Source: Actinoplanes sichuanensis
GTDB taxonomy: Bacteria; Actinomycetota; Actinomycetes; Mycobacteriales; Micromonosporaceae
Direction: 5' to 3'
Length of the DNA stretch: 64,000 nucleotides
Assembly (NCBI RefSeq): GCF_033097365.1
Contig: NZ_AP028461.1
Location: 10,443,501 to 10,507,500 of the forward strand
Part shown: positions 24,500-33,214 of the stretch, in pieces
Numbering within the stretch: position 1 is the stretch's first letter
How the letters are laid out: each line of letters opens with the position of its first letter
Translations under genes and position numbers: made by a program
Notes under the pieces: model-generated
Seen by the model: the letters and a program-made list of their open reading frames with translations, nothing else
The model's database searches: none
What the model was told of the DNA's origin: nothing

Positions 24500-25281
24500 C
24501 CGCGTCCGTCCCGACCGCCGGCACCCTGTGGCAGCCCGCCTCGGGGTGCGGTGACCGCTGCCGTGACGAGGCCACCGGCCGACGGGGCCCGGTGGGCGTC
24601 GTGGTGCGGGTGGTGGCGCTCGCCGCCGTACTCCTCGGTGGTGTCCTGGTGGTGATGGTGAGCAGCGCCGCGCTGCGGACGCTGTCCCGGGGGATCCTCG
24701 CGGTCCTCGGAGTTCGTCTGGTCTGGCGCGGCGCCGAGCCGCGCCCGGGCAGCCTGCTCGTCGCCAATCACGTCTCCTGGCTGGACGTGGTCGCGCTGAC
24801 CGCGGTCCGGCCGATGCGGATGGTGGCCAAACACGACGTCCAGGCCTGGCCGGCGATCGGCGGCACCGCGGAGCGGGCCGGCACGATCTTCATCGACCGC
24901 ACGCGGCCGAGGGCGCTGCCGCAGACGGTGGCCGAGGTGGCCGGCGCGCTGCGCGCCGGGCGTTCGGTCGTCGTCTTTCCGGAGGGTACGACGTACTGCG
25001 GCACCGAGAGCGGGCGTTTCCGGTCGGCCCTCTTCCAGGCGGCGATCGACGCCGGTGCCCCGGTGGTGCCGATCTCGGTCGGCTACGACTCGACCGAGGC
25101 GGCGTTCGTCGGCGAGGACACGCTCGGTGAGTCGATTCTGCGGATCGCCCGGACCCGGGGCCTCACGGTGACCCTGGCGGCGGCCCCGGCGTTGCGGCCG
25201 GACCCGGGCGCGGACCGGCGGGCGCTGGCCCGGGCGGCTCAGTCCAGCCTGGCCGGGAGGGGCTATCACCTGGCGGCCTGA
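24496..25281 (+). CDS. PlsC/OlsA-like 1-acyl-sn-glycerol-3-phosphate acyltransferase family protein
   Basis: This 261-residue membrane acyltransferase has an N-terminal transmembrane helix (residues 34-54) and the catalytic HX4D motif NHVSWLD. Acyl-acceptor motifs follow: FIDRTRP and VVFPEGTT. It overlaps the OlsB-like gene by ATGA. In that context it may O-acylate lyso-ornithine lipid (OlsA role); acylation of lysophosphatidic acid is the alternative. The first 30 residues are Cys-containing and not conserved in the family. Confidence 0.78.
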   Translation: MTASVPTAGTLWQPASGCGDRCRDEATGRRGPVGVVVRVVALAAVLLGGVLVVMVSSAALRTLSRGILAVLGVRLVWRGAEPRPGSLLVANHVSWLDVVALTAVRPMRMVAKHDVQAWPAIGGTAERAGTIFIDRTRPRALPQTVAEVAGALRAGRSVVVFPEGTTYCGTESGRFRSALFQAAIDAGAPVVPISVGYDSTEAAFVGEDTLGESILRIARTRGLTVTLAAAPALRPDPGADRRALARAAQSSLAGRGYHLAA

Positions 25282-25296
25282 CCATGCCGGGATGTC

Positions 25297-25313
25297 TCAC
25301 AGAAAATTTTCAG
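25297..25313 (+). promoter_or_regulatory. candidate response-regulator site, copy 1 (TCACAGAAAA-N4-CAG)
   Basis: TCACAGAAAA, four bases, then CAG, starting 61 bp before the response regulator ATG. The centre forms the palindrome GAAAATTTTC. The same motif and spacing recur 62 bp before the HtrA gene, suggesting autoregulation plus control of the protease. Confidence 0.5.
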
Positions 25314-25357
25314 CGAGTGTGCAGGCAAGGCGCAGCGGGCCGGAGAAGAATGGCGCC

Positions 25358-26071
25358 ATGGCCACCCAGACCCAGCCCAAGCAGAGCGAAGCGAAGCTGC
25401 TCGTCGTCGAAGACGATGCGAACATTCTCGAGCTCCTCTCCGCAAGCCTGCGTTTCGCCGGGTTCGAGGTGACCACCGCGATGAGCGGCAGCGCGGCCGT
25501 CAGCGCCGCTCGCAATTCCACCCCTGACCTGGTCGTTCTCGACGTCATGCTGCCCGACCTGGACGGCTTCGAGGTGATCCGGTTGATGCGGGAGGGCGGG
25601 CAGCGCACGCCGGTGGTCTTCCTCACCGCCCGCGACGGCACCGACGACAAGATCCGCGGCCTGACCCTGGGTGGCGACGACTACGTGACCAAACCGTTCA
25701 GCCTGGAGGAGCTCACCGCCCGGATCCGGGCGGTGCTGCGCCGGACCAACGCCGGTGACGAGCAGCCCTCCCGGCTGGTCTTCGCCGACCTGGAGCTGGA
25801 CGAGGAGACCCACGAGGTCTACCGGGCGGGCTCCCGCGTGCAGCTCTCGCCGACCGAGTTCAAGCTGCTGCGTTACCTGATGCTCAACGCCAACCGGGTG
25901 CTCTCCAAGGCGCAGATCCTGGACCACGTGTGGAAGTACGACTTCCGCGGTGACGACAACATCGTCGAGTCCTACATCTCGTATCTTCGCCGCAAGGTCG
26001 ACAACGTGCAGCCGCGGCTGATCCACACTCTGCGTGGCGTGGGCTACGTGCTCCGCAAGCCAGCCGTCTAG
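25358..26071 (+). CDS. OmpR-family response regulator
   Basis: The 237-residue protein has a receiver domain with acidic pocket (VVEDD), phospho-acceptor D62 (VLDVMLP), T/S switch (TARD) and K111 (TKPF). A winged-helix C-terminus ends in HTLRGVGYVLR. It resembles the TrcR/MprA group of actinobacteria. CGGAGAAG supports ATG 25358. The kinase gene follows after 8 bp. The shared upstream motif suggests it controls itself and the HtrA protease downstream, an envelope-stress circuit as known for MprAB-PepD in mycobacteria. Confidence 0.92.
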   Translation: MATQTQPKQSEAKLLVVEDDANILELLSASLRFAGFEVTTAMSGSAAVSAARNSTPDLVVLDVMLPDLDGFEVIRLMREGGQRTPVVFLTARDGTDDKIRGLTLGGDDYVTKPFSLEELTARIRAVLRRTNAGDEQPSRLVFADLELDEETHEVYRAGSRVQLSPTEFKLLRYLMLNANRVLSKAQILDHVWKYDFRGDDNIVESYISYLRRKVDNVQPRLIHTLRGVGYVLRKPAV

Positions 26072-26079
26072 GCCCGGCG

Positions 26080-27660
26080 GTGACACTGACCGAGCGGGTC
26101 CGCGAGCGGATGCCGCGCAATGCGGGGCTGCGCCGGATCTCGCTGCAGACCAAGCTGGTCGCGTCCGTCCTGGTGCTGGTGTTCGCCGCCCTGACGCTGA
26201 TCAGCGCGGCCAGTACGTATTTCCTGAGCCAGTACATGGTCGCCCGGGTCGACACCCAGCTCTGGGACATGGCCCGGAACGCCGAGGCCAATCTGGACAA
26301 GATCCATTACGACTACGTCTTCACGCCGGCCGACTACTTCGTCGCGTTCACCGCGGTCGAGGGCGGCGGGTTCGCGTTCCCGGCCGCCAGTCTGTCCAAG
26401 GACGACCTTCCGGATCTGATCAAGGGCGCCAGCGAGGTCTCCAAGAAGGAGCGGACGGCGTACACCGCGCCCAGCCGGAACAACAAGTACATGTGGCGGA
26501 TGCTGGTGTTCCGCCTGCCCGACGACACCGTCATGCACGTCGGTCAGCGGCTGAAGGGCGTCGACGACGTGATCGCCCGGCTCGTCCTGGTGGACGTGCT
26601 GGTCGGGGTCGGTGTCCTGATCACCCTGGCCACGGTCGGTGCCGCGCTGGTCCGGCAGAGCCTGATCCCGCTGCGCCAGGTGGAGCGGACGGCGGCGGCC
26701 ATCGCGGCCGGTGACCTGACCCGGCGGGTGCCCGACCCGGAGGAGTCCGGCGGCCATCCGACCACCGAGTTGGGCCGGCTCTCCGAGGCGCTGAACGCGA
26801 TGCTCGCCCAGATCGAGGCCGCCTTCCAGGCCCGGGCCGACTCCGAGCAGGCGGCCCGGTTCGCGGCCGACGCGGCGCAGCAGTCCGAGGCGCGGGCGCT
26901 GGCCTCCGAGTCGCGGGCACTCCAGTCCGAGGGGAAGATGCGGCAGTTCGTCGCGGACGCCTCGCATGAGCTGCGTACCCCACTCACCACCATCCGCGGT
27001 TTCGCCGAGTTGTACCGGCAGGGCGCGGTCTCCGACCCGGAGCAGGTGGCCTCGCTGGTGCGACGGATCGAGGACGAGGCGGCCCGGATGGGGCTGCTCG
27101 TCGAGGATCTGCTGCTGCTGGCCCGCCTCGACCGGGAACGTCCGCTCACCCTGGCTCCGGTGGAGCTGCCGGTACTCGCGATGGACGCGGTGGAGGCGGC
27201 CCAGGCCACCGCCCCGGACCGGACGATCGAGCTGGAGGTCCGCGACTCCGCGGAGCGCCTGGTGGCGTACGGGGACGATGCCCGCCTGCGTCAGGTGATC
27301 GGCAACCTGATGACGAACGCCCTGGTGCACACCCCGCCGGACGCGTCGGTGACCCTGCGGCTGTACGCCGGTGAGGGTGACGTCGGGGTGGTCGAGGTGT
27401 CGGACAGCGGCCCCGGCCTGAGCGAAGCGCAGACCCAGCGGGTCTTCGAGCGGTTCTACCGGGCGGACGAGGCGCGGACCCGGAACACCGAGCGGGAGGC
27501 CACCGGTACCGGTCTGGGGTTGGCGATCGTGGCGGCCATCGTGCGGGCGCACGAAGGTTCCGTCCAGGTGATCTCCGAGGCGGGCCAGGGCGCGACATTC
27601 CGCGTCTCTTTGCCCACCATAAATCCGGATAAAGGGTTCACAGAAAACGTCCAGGAGTAA
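26080..27660 (+). CDS. sensor histidine kinase (HAMP, HisKA, HATPase)
   Basis: The 526-residue membrane kinase has a TM helix at about 26-50, an extracytoplasmic sensor of about 115 residues and a second TM helix at 168-190. A HAMP domain and an Ala/Gln-rich helix (250-285) lead to the HisKA motif VADASHELRTPL with phospho-acceptor H296. The ATPase has NLMTNALVHT, DSGPGL and GTGLGLAI. It starts at GTG, 8 bp after the response regulator. The last codons carry the second copy of the shared regulatory motif, so the 3' end of this gene doubles as the htrA promoter region. Confidence 0.92.
   Translation: MTLTERVRERMPRNAGLRRISLQTKLVASVLVLVFAALTLISAASTYFLSQYMVARVDTQLWDMARNAEANLDKIHYDYVFTPADYFVAFTAVEGGGFAFPAASLSKDDLPDLIKGASEVSKKERTAYTAPSRNNKYMWRMLVFRLPDDTVMHVGQRLKGVDDVIARLVLVDVLVGVGVLITLATVGAALVRQSLIPLRQVERTAAAIAAGDLTRRVPDPEESGGHPTTELGRLSEALNAMLAQIEAAFQARADSEQAARFAADAAQQSEARALASESRALQSEGKMRQFVADASHELRTPLTTIRGFAELYRQGAVSDPEQVASLVRRIEDEAARMGLLVEDLLLLARLDRERPLTLAPVELPVLAMDAVEAAQATAPDRTIELEVRDSAERLVAYGDDARLRQVIGNLMTNALVHTPPDASVTLRLYAGEGDVGVVEVSDSGPGLSEAQTQRVFERFYRADEARTRNTEREATGTGLGLAIVAAIVRAHEGSVQVISEAGQGATFRVSLPTINPDKGFTENVQE
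27638..27654 (+). promoter_or_regulatory. candidate response-regulator site, copy 2 (TCACAGAAAA-N4-CAG)
   Basis: Identical 10-mer, identical N4 spacer length and CAG as the copy at 25297, starting 62 bp before the HtrA-like ATG and lying inside the 3' end of the kinase gene. Confidence 0.5.
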
Positions 27661-27699
27661 CACAGTTCGGTACGAGTCCGACGGGGCAGAGTTAGTCGC

Positions 27700-29256
27700 A
27701 TGAACGAGAACGAGACCAACCCGCGGCCCGCGGACGCCGCCGCTGACAACACCAGCGCGGAGCGGGTGGAGTCTGAGCAGCCGACGCTTGCGCAGCCGCC
27801 GGTTGCCCCGCAGTCGGGTGCTCCCCAGTCCGCGGCACCCACTCAGCAGACCCCCTGGGCGCAGCAGTCGCCCTGGCAGCAGCCGTCGGCCGGCCACCCG
27901 GTGTCGGCCCAGCCCGCTGCCGCCCATCCGGTGTCCGGCCAGCCGGTGACGGCCCAGCCCGCCAGCGGTGTCCCCTACAGCCACCCGCATTACGCGTACC
28001 AGGCCCCGCAGGCCGGCTACGGGCAGCAGGCCACCGGGGAGTACCCGGACTACTCGCAGCAGCAGGCGGCGTACCAGGCCTGGCACGCGGCCGCCGCGGC
28101 GCAGGCGGCCGGCGGCGGCAACGTCCCGCCCGGCTGGACCCCGGTCCCCGGCGCCGGCGGCTCCGGGCGTCCCCCCGGCCGCGGGCGGAAGGTCTTCCTG
28201 GCCGGCGCCGCGGCCCTGCTCATCGCGCTCGTCTCGGGCGGGATCGGCGCCGCCACCGCGGTGGCCATGGACTCCGACAACCCCACCGCGGCCGTGCAGA
28301 CCGGCAACTCCTCGGTCACCCGGGTCGTGGACCGTTCGTCGCTGGCCCAGATCGCGGCCGCCGTGCAGGACAACGTCGTGTCGATCACCACCGGCTCGGG
28401 CGAGGGCTCCGGCGTGGTACTGACCACCGACGGCTACATCGTCACCAACAACCACGTCGTCTCGACCGCGCAGGGTTCGACCGTCACGGTGATCTTCGCC
28501 GATGGCACCAAGACATCGGCCACCATCGTCGGCACGGATGAGCGCACCGACCTCGCCGTGATCAAGGCGGAGAACGTGTCCGGCCTCAAGGCCGCCACCT
28601 TCGGAGACAGCTCCAAGATCGAGGTCGGCGACACCGTGCTCGCCCTCGGCAGCCCGCTCGGCCTGGAGGGCTCGGTCACCGCCGGCATCATCAGTGCCAA
28701 GGACCGCAGCATCCAGTCGTCCAGCGAGCAGGAGCAGCAGCAGACCCCCTGGGGCAGTGGCCAGCAGCAGCAGTCCGCGCCGACCACGATGACCGGCCTG
28801 CTGCAGACCGACGCCCCGATCAACCCGGGCAACTCGGGTGGCGCCCTGGTCAACACCAACGGCGAGGTGATCGGCATCAACTCGGCGATCGCCACCTCCG
28901 GCTCCAACACCGGCAACATCGGCCTGGGCTTCGCCATCCCGAGTAACAAGGCCAAGCAGGTCGCCGACGCCCTGATGCAGGGCAAGAAGGTCAGCCACCC
29001 GGCCCTCGGCGTCAGCGTCACCAACGCGGAGAACGGTGGGGCCGCGGTCAGTGCGGTGGTCGAGGACAGCGCCGCCGCCAAGGCCAAGCTTCAGCGGGGC
29101 GACGTCGTCACCAAGGTCGACGGTAAGGCGATCGGCGACTCGGACGACCTGGTGGCAGCCGTTCAGGCGGGCGCCGTCGGCCAGCAGATGACCCTCACCT
29201 TCACCCGTAACGGCGCGGAGCAGACGGTCACCGTCACGCTCCAGGAGTCCGAGTAG
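27700..29256 (+). CDS. HtrA/DegP-like trypsin-type serine protease with PDZ domain
   Basis: This 518-residue protease has a 160-residue cytoplasmic Pro/Gln/Ala-rich tail, a TM helix at about 165-188, and an extracytoplasmic trypsin-2 domain with the triad H252 (NNHVV), D284 (TDLAV) and S379 (GNSGG). A Gln-rich loop (about 343-358) lies between D and S. A PDZ domain ends the protein. The layout matches mycobacterial PepD/HtrB, which handle misfolded envelope proteins. It lies directly downstream of a two-component system and is followed by a 13-bp terminator. Confidence 0.92.
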   Translation: MNENETNPRPADAAADNTSAERVESEQPTLAQPPVAPQSGAPQSAAPTQQTPWAQQSPWQQPSAGHPVSAQPAAAHPVSGQPVTAQPASGVPYSHPHYAYQAPQAGYGQQATGEYPDYSQQQAAYQAWHAAAAAQAAGGGNVPPGWTPVPGAGGSGRPPGRGRKVFLAGAAALLIALVSGGIGAATAVAMDSDNPTAAVQTGNSSVTRVVDRSSLAQIAAAVQDNVVSITTGSGEGSGVVLTTDGYIVTNNHVVSTAQGSTVTVIFADGTKTSATIVGTDERTDLAVIKAENVSGLKAATFGDSSKIEVGDTVLALGSPLGLEGSVTAGIISAKDRSIQSSSEQEQQQTPWGSGQQQQSAPTTMTGLLQTDAPINPGNSGGALVNTNGEVIGINSAIATSGSNTGNIGLGFAIPSNKAKQVADALMQGKKVSHPALGVSVTNAENGGAAVSAVVEDSAAAKAKLQRGDVVTKVDGKAIGDSDDLVAAVQAGAVGQQMTLTFTRNGAEQTVTVTLQESE

Positions 29257-29272
29257 ACATTCCCCTTCCGCT

Positions 29273-29314
29273 ACGGCGGGTGACGTGCCCGGGGGTGGGC
29301 GCGTCACCCGCCGT
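29273..29314 (+). terminator. terminator after the HtrA-like gene
   Basis: A 13-bp perfect stem: the ACGGCGGGTGACG arm at 29273-29285 pairs with CGTCACCCGCCGT at 29302-29314, with a 16-nt loop, 17 bases past the stop. Confidence 0.8.
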
Positions 29315-29484
29315 GATCATGTGTGCCTGGGATTCCGGACCTTTCGGGGGAAGGGGACGGATTTAGCGCGCAGGACTCGCGTTCACGCAGGCAAGCGCCT
29401 AATCTCCATTCGCCATCGGCGAAGCCATCGTCCGTCGGTGCGGTCGCGCGGTGTTCGCCACGGCGGAGTGAAAGGCCCCCTCAG

Positions 29485-32400
29485 TTGACCTACGTCGAGA
29501 CCCGGACGAACGTCTGGGAAGCCCTGGCCGGACGGGCTCCGGGAGTCCCGTCGGGCCCGGCTGACACCGGGCTCTGGCACACCGTCGCCGACCGGCTGAA
29601 CCCGGCCAGCGCCCGCCCGGTCCTGCGCTCGGGCATCGAGGTCCGGCACCGGACCGCGGTCCGAGGCGGCCGCTATGTGATGCTCCGCTCACCCGAGGAC
29701 GGCGGTCGCAGCTCGTACCTGCGGCTCACCCCCGAGGAGTACCAGCTCGCCCTGATGATGGACGGCGACAGCACGGTGGCCCGGTTGGTCGCCGAGTTCG
29801 CCCGGATCGCCGGCCGCCTCGCTCCCGACCAGGTCCGCCGGGTCGTCGCCGACCTGGCCGCCAACCGGATGCTCGAAGAGCTCCCGATGGACGCCTTCCG
29901 CCCGCTGCGTGAGCTGCGCAACGAGCCCCTGGCCACGGCCGGCAGTGGCCGCGTGGTGCTCTCCGTGCCGGTCGACGGGCTGGTCGCCACGCTCTACCGG
30001 ACCGTGGGGCGATTCCTCTTCACCCGGGTCGCGGTCTGGATCGGCGCACTGCTGTCGGCGGCCGGCCTGCTCCTGTTCGCGGGCGCCTGGCAGCAGGGCG
30101 GCGAGTCGCTCTTCCTGGTCGGCGACTCCTACCTGCTCGGCGCCGTCTCGCTCGTACTGCTGAACATGCTGGTGCTCGGAGTGCACGAGTTCGGCCACGC
30201 GCTCGCGGCGAAACGGGTCGGGCGCGAGGTCCCGGCCGCCGGGCTGATGCTGCGCTTCGGCGTCCCCTCGGTCTTCGTCGACACCAGCGACGTCTGGATG
30301 GCCGGTCGACGCGCCCGGATCGCGGTCACCGCGGCCGGGCCGGCCACCGCCCTCGGCCTCGCCGGTCTGGTCCAGGTCACCGGCTTCCTGGTGCCGACCT
30401 TCGCCGGGCTCGCCTTCAAGCTGGCCTTCCTCTTCTACCTGCACACCTTCTTCAACCTGAGCCCGTTGCTGCCGCTGGACGGCAAGTACCTGCTGATGGA
30501 CTGGCTGGAGATCCCGGACGTCCGGGCCCGTGGCCTGTCCTGGCTGTCCGGCCGCCTGCGCCGCCGTGGCCCCCGCTGGCGGCGGCTGGACCGGGAGGGC
30601 CGCCTGGTCGCCCTCTACGGTGTGCTGGGCCTGCTCTGGCTGGTCAGCGCGGCCGGCCTGGGCTACCGCCTGTGGACCGACCGGATCCACGGTCTGGCCG
30701 TCGGTCTCTGGTACGAGGGGCTCGGGTCCCGCCTACTGCTGATCGTGATCGTCCTCGGGGTGGTCGCCCCGCCGATGTGGTTCCTGCTCGGCCGGCTGGC
30801 CCGGGCGTTCCGCCGGATGCGGCAGCGGGCCGCCGAACGCGACCGGGAGGCCGACCTACCCCGCCGGGTGGCCGCCCTGCGCGCCTCCGAGCTGGGCGGC
30901 CTGCCCGAGCCGTCACTGCAGGCCCTGGCCGCTCGCGCCCGCTGGATGCGTCCGCCGACCGGTCGCCAGTTGGTACTCGCCGGTGAGACGCACAGCGCGG
31001 TGCACGTGGTGGTCGAGGGCGCGCTGCACGGCCGTCGCCCGGGCGACCCGGGCGGCACCATCCGGCACCACGTCGGCCCGGGTGGGGTCGTCGGTCTGGC
31101 CACCGCGCTCACCGGGCGCAGCGCCCAGCTCGACTGGCACACCGCCGGTGTCACCCTGCTCGCCATTCCCACCTCGACGGTGACGACCGTGGTCGGGCCG
31201 ATGCCCGGGCCGCCGCCGCAGGAACGGGCCGAGGGCGAGGCGCTGTTCGCCGACACCCCGGCGCTGGCCGCGCTGGAGGAGGACCAGCGGCTCGCGCTGA
31301 TCGCCGCCGCGCACCCGGTCGATCTGGACCCGGGCGCGCCGGTGATCCTGCCCGGCCCGACGCACGCCGTGGTCGTCGAATCCGGTGTGATCGCCATGCC
31401 GGACGGCGTCGAGCTGCGCCGGGGCACCCTGGTCGGCCCGGTCGGTGACGGCAGCCCCGGCATGGTGGCGCAGGCGCGCACCCCGGTGCGGCTCTGGGTC
31501 ATCCCGGACGCCTCCGACCTACCACCCCTGATCGGCTCGTACGGCCCCGGCGTCCCGATGCCGGCGCTGCGCCCGAGCACCCCGGCGGTGGCCCGCCCCG
31601 GATCCGCGCACCCACCGCTCGCGGTTCCCCCCGGCCCGCCGGACGCCGACGAGCAGTACGACGTGGACCGGCACTTCGAACGCCGGATGTGGGGCTTCGT
31701 CAGCATGCTGCTGGTGTTCGCGCTCGGCAGCCTGCTGATCAACGTGCGCAGTGGCCCGGCCTGGGCCGAGATGCCCGCCGAGCGGGTCCTGCTGAGCGTT
31801 CAGCGCGGCGCCGTCACGGCGGATGCGGACCGTACCGCGTTCTCGCTCCAGGTCGGTGAGCAGCGCTATCTGAAGTCCGGCTCGAAGATCGAGGTGCCGG
31901 GTAAGGGTGTGGCCCTGCTGACCTTCCCCGGCGGTGCCGCGGTCGTGCTGTGCGGCAACTCGCGGGTCGCGGTCAACGGTGTCGGGGTCGAGCACGGCCG
32001 TACGTCCACCCCGTCCGCGAATCTGGCCCTGGAGAACGGCCGGCTGCTGGCCGACACGAGCAGCCCGAGCGGGGCGTTCGCGCCGCTCGACCTGACCGTG
32101 CTGCGCGGGCAGGGCGACGTCGTCAGCAGCGGCCGGGCCTGGTATTCGGTCGACCCGGGCGCGGTCGCCGTCTCGTCCGGCGCGGTCACCGTCGGCGGGG
32201 CCGAGAGCCCGGCCGACGGCAAGGAGCTGAACTGCGGCGACGGCGTGACGGTCAAGCCGCCGACCGAGACCCAGCCGAGTGAGGAACCGACCGAGGAGTC
32301 GACCCCGATCGAGGAATCCAGCCTTCCGCCCTCTGTGGATCCGTCGGGGTCTCCGACTAACGTGGAATCGTCCTCCCCGGCCACCGAGACCTCGAGCGAG

Positions 32401-32604
32401 CCGGCCAACGGCACCTCGACCAGCACGACGCCGAGTATCCGTCCGAGCCGCAGCCGGACGCCGTCGCCGTCGGTGAGCACGAGTCCCTCGAAAGCGGCGT
32501 CTCCGTCCGCCAACTCGCCGAGCGCGTCGCTGTCGCCGTCTACCGACCCTCCGTCCCCGTCCCCGAGCATCCCGGAGCAATCGGCGGATCCGTCCACTGA
32601 GTGA
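29485..32604 (+). CDS. multidomain membrane protein: PqqD-like, M50 metalloprotease, cNMP-like, FecR-like, Ser/Pro tail
   Basis: From TTG 29485 the product is 1039 residues. Residues about 45-135 resemble a PqqD-like winged helix (LRLTPEEYQLALMMDG). A membrane M50 peptidase core follows: the zinc motif HEFGH at 234-238 and LSPLLPLDGKY with a distal Asp near 338. Six or more TM helices extend to about 440. Two cyclic-nucleotide-binding-like beta regions lie at about 475-680, then one TM helix near 735. Outside the membrane are a FecR-like domain (about 755-905) and a tail of about 100 residues dominated by Ser, Pro, Thr and Glu. It resembles 'putative peptide zinc metalloprotease' proteins of RiPP/exporter systems, but no precursor peptide is evident. 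The upstream frame is open; the start is moderately sure. Confidence 0.72.
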   Translation: MTYVETRTNVWEALAGRAPGVPSGPADTGLWHTVADRLNPASARPVLRSGIEVRHRTAVRGGRYVMLRSPEDGGRSSYLRLTPEEYQLALMMDGDSTVARLVAEFARIAGRLAPDQVRRVVADLAANRMLEELPMDAFRPLRELRNEPLATAGSGRVVLSVPVDGLVATLYRTVGRFLFTRVAVWIGALLSAAGLLLFAGAWQQGGESLFLVGDSYLLGAVSLVLLNMLVLGVHEFGHALAAKRVGREVPAAGLMLRFGVPSVFVDTSDVWMAGRRARIAVTAAGPATALGLAGLVQVTGFLVPTFAGLAFKLAFLFYLHTFFNLSPLLPLDGKYLLMDWLEIPDVRARGLSWLSGRLRRRGPRWRRLDREGRLVALYGVLGLLWLVSAAGLGYRLWTDRIHGLAVGLWYEGLGSRLLLIVIVLGVVAPPMWFLLGRLARAFRRMRQRAAERDREADLPRRVAALRASELGGLPEPSLQALAARARWMRPPTGRQLVLAGETHSAVHVVVEGALHGRRPGDPGGTIRHHVGPGGVVGLATALTGRSAQLDWHTAGVTLLAIPTSTVTTVVGPMPGPPPQERAEGEALFADTPALAALEEDQRLALIAAAHPVDLDPGAPVILPGPTHAVVVESGVIAMPDGVELRRGTLVGPVGDGSPGMVAQARTPVRLWVIPDASDLPPLIGSYGPGVPMPALRPSTPAVARPGSAHPPLAVPPGPPDADEQYDVDRHFERRMWGFVSMLLVFALGSLLINVRSGPAWAEMPAERVLLSVQRGAVTADADRTAFSLQVGEQRYLKSGSKIEVPGKGVALLTFPGGAAVVLCGNSRVAVNGVGVEHGRTSTPSANLALENGRLLADTSSPSGAFAPLDLTVLRGQGDVVSSGRAWYSVDPGAVAVSSGAVTVGGAESPADGKELNCGDGVTVKPPTETQPSEEPTEESTPIEESSLPPSVDPSGSPTNVESSSPATETSSEPANGTSTSTTPSIRPSRSRTPSPSVSTSPSKAASPSANSPSASLSPSTDPPSPSPSIPEQSADPSTE

Positions 32605-32646
32605 CAGCGGGCGGCCACGCCGACGAGAAACGAGGAGTGGCCGCCC

Positions 32647-32862
32647 ATGCTCTGCTGGTTCTGTGCCGAGGGGGCACGCGCGACGTGCCGGTTCTGCGGG
32701 CGTGGCGTCTGCGCCGAGCACGCGCGGTTCGGGCCGTACATCCTGGAGGTGACCAGGTCGGTGCGGCGGGACCGGGCCGAGGCGCTGGTGGTCGAGGACG
32801 CGGTGCAGTGCGGCGCCTGCCATCCCCGGCCACAGCCGGTGGCCATGCCCGAACTGGACTAG
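32647..32862 (+). CDS. 71-residue cysteine-rich zinc-binding protein
   Basis: The product has CWFC, CRFC, a CAEH pair and a late CGACH, i.e. eight potential zinc ligands arranged like a small B-box/cross-brace finger. GAGGAG precedes the ATG by about nine bases. It follows the M50 protein gene on the same strand with a 42-bp gap and may be co-transcribed. I do not recognise a function; protein or nucleic-acid binding is possible. Its stop is four bases from the convergent thioredoxin stop. Confidence 0.68.
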   Translation: MLCWFCAEGARATCRFCGRGVCAEHARFGPYILEVTRSVRRDRAEALVVEDAVQCGACHPRPQPVAMPELD

Positions 32863-32866
32863 ACGG

Positions 32867-33214
32867 TCAGGAGTTCACGTACGGGCTGAGGGCGTTCGTC
32901 ATGGCCTGCCGCAGCATCGTCTTCGGGCGGGCGCCGACGATCGTCGAGGTCACCATGCCGCCGTTGAAGAGCAGCAGGGTCGGCATCGAGTGCACCCGGT
33001 AGGCGATGGTGGTCGCCGGGTTCGCGTCCACGTCCAGCTTGGCGACCAGCATCCGGCCGGTGAACTCCTCGGCCAGCTCGCCCAGGATCCGGGCGACCGG
33101 GCCGCACGGCGGGCACCACGTCGCCCAGAAGTCGACGAGCACCGGTGTCGGCGAGGCCAGCACGATCTCGGCGAAGGTGGCGTCGGTCACCGTGATCAGG
33201 GCGTCATCTGGCAT
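32867..33214 (-). CDS. thioredoxin with CPPC active site
   Basis: The 115-residue thioredoxin-fold protein has its redox motif as WCPPC (C34, C37) rather than the usual WCGPC, and the cis-proline region is SMPTLL. CPPC changes the redox potential, so it may be an alternative reductase or oxidase. ATG 33214 lies inside the MerR gene (19-bp overlap), so the regulator and thioredoxin are co-expressed. No signal peptide is present, so it acts in the cytoplasm. Confidence 0.88.
   Translation of the reverse strand: MPDDALITVTDATFAEIVLASPTPVLVDFWATWCPPCGPVARILGELAEEFTGRMLVAKLDVDANPATTIAYRVHSMPTLLLFNGGMVTSTIVGARPKTMLRQAMTNALSPYVNS

Noticed and set aside
26068..29307. 1079-codon open frame on the minus strand
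   Set aside because: Antisense to the sensor kinase and HtrA genes; composition is low-complexity Gly/Arg/Asp and no motif is seen.
29323..29484. upstream extension of the M50 protein start
   Set aside because: The 54 extra residues are Ser/Arg-rich, follow the HtrA terminator closely and fit no family N-terminus; TTG 29485 gives a more natural start, though this is not certain.
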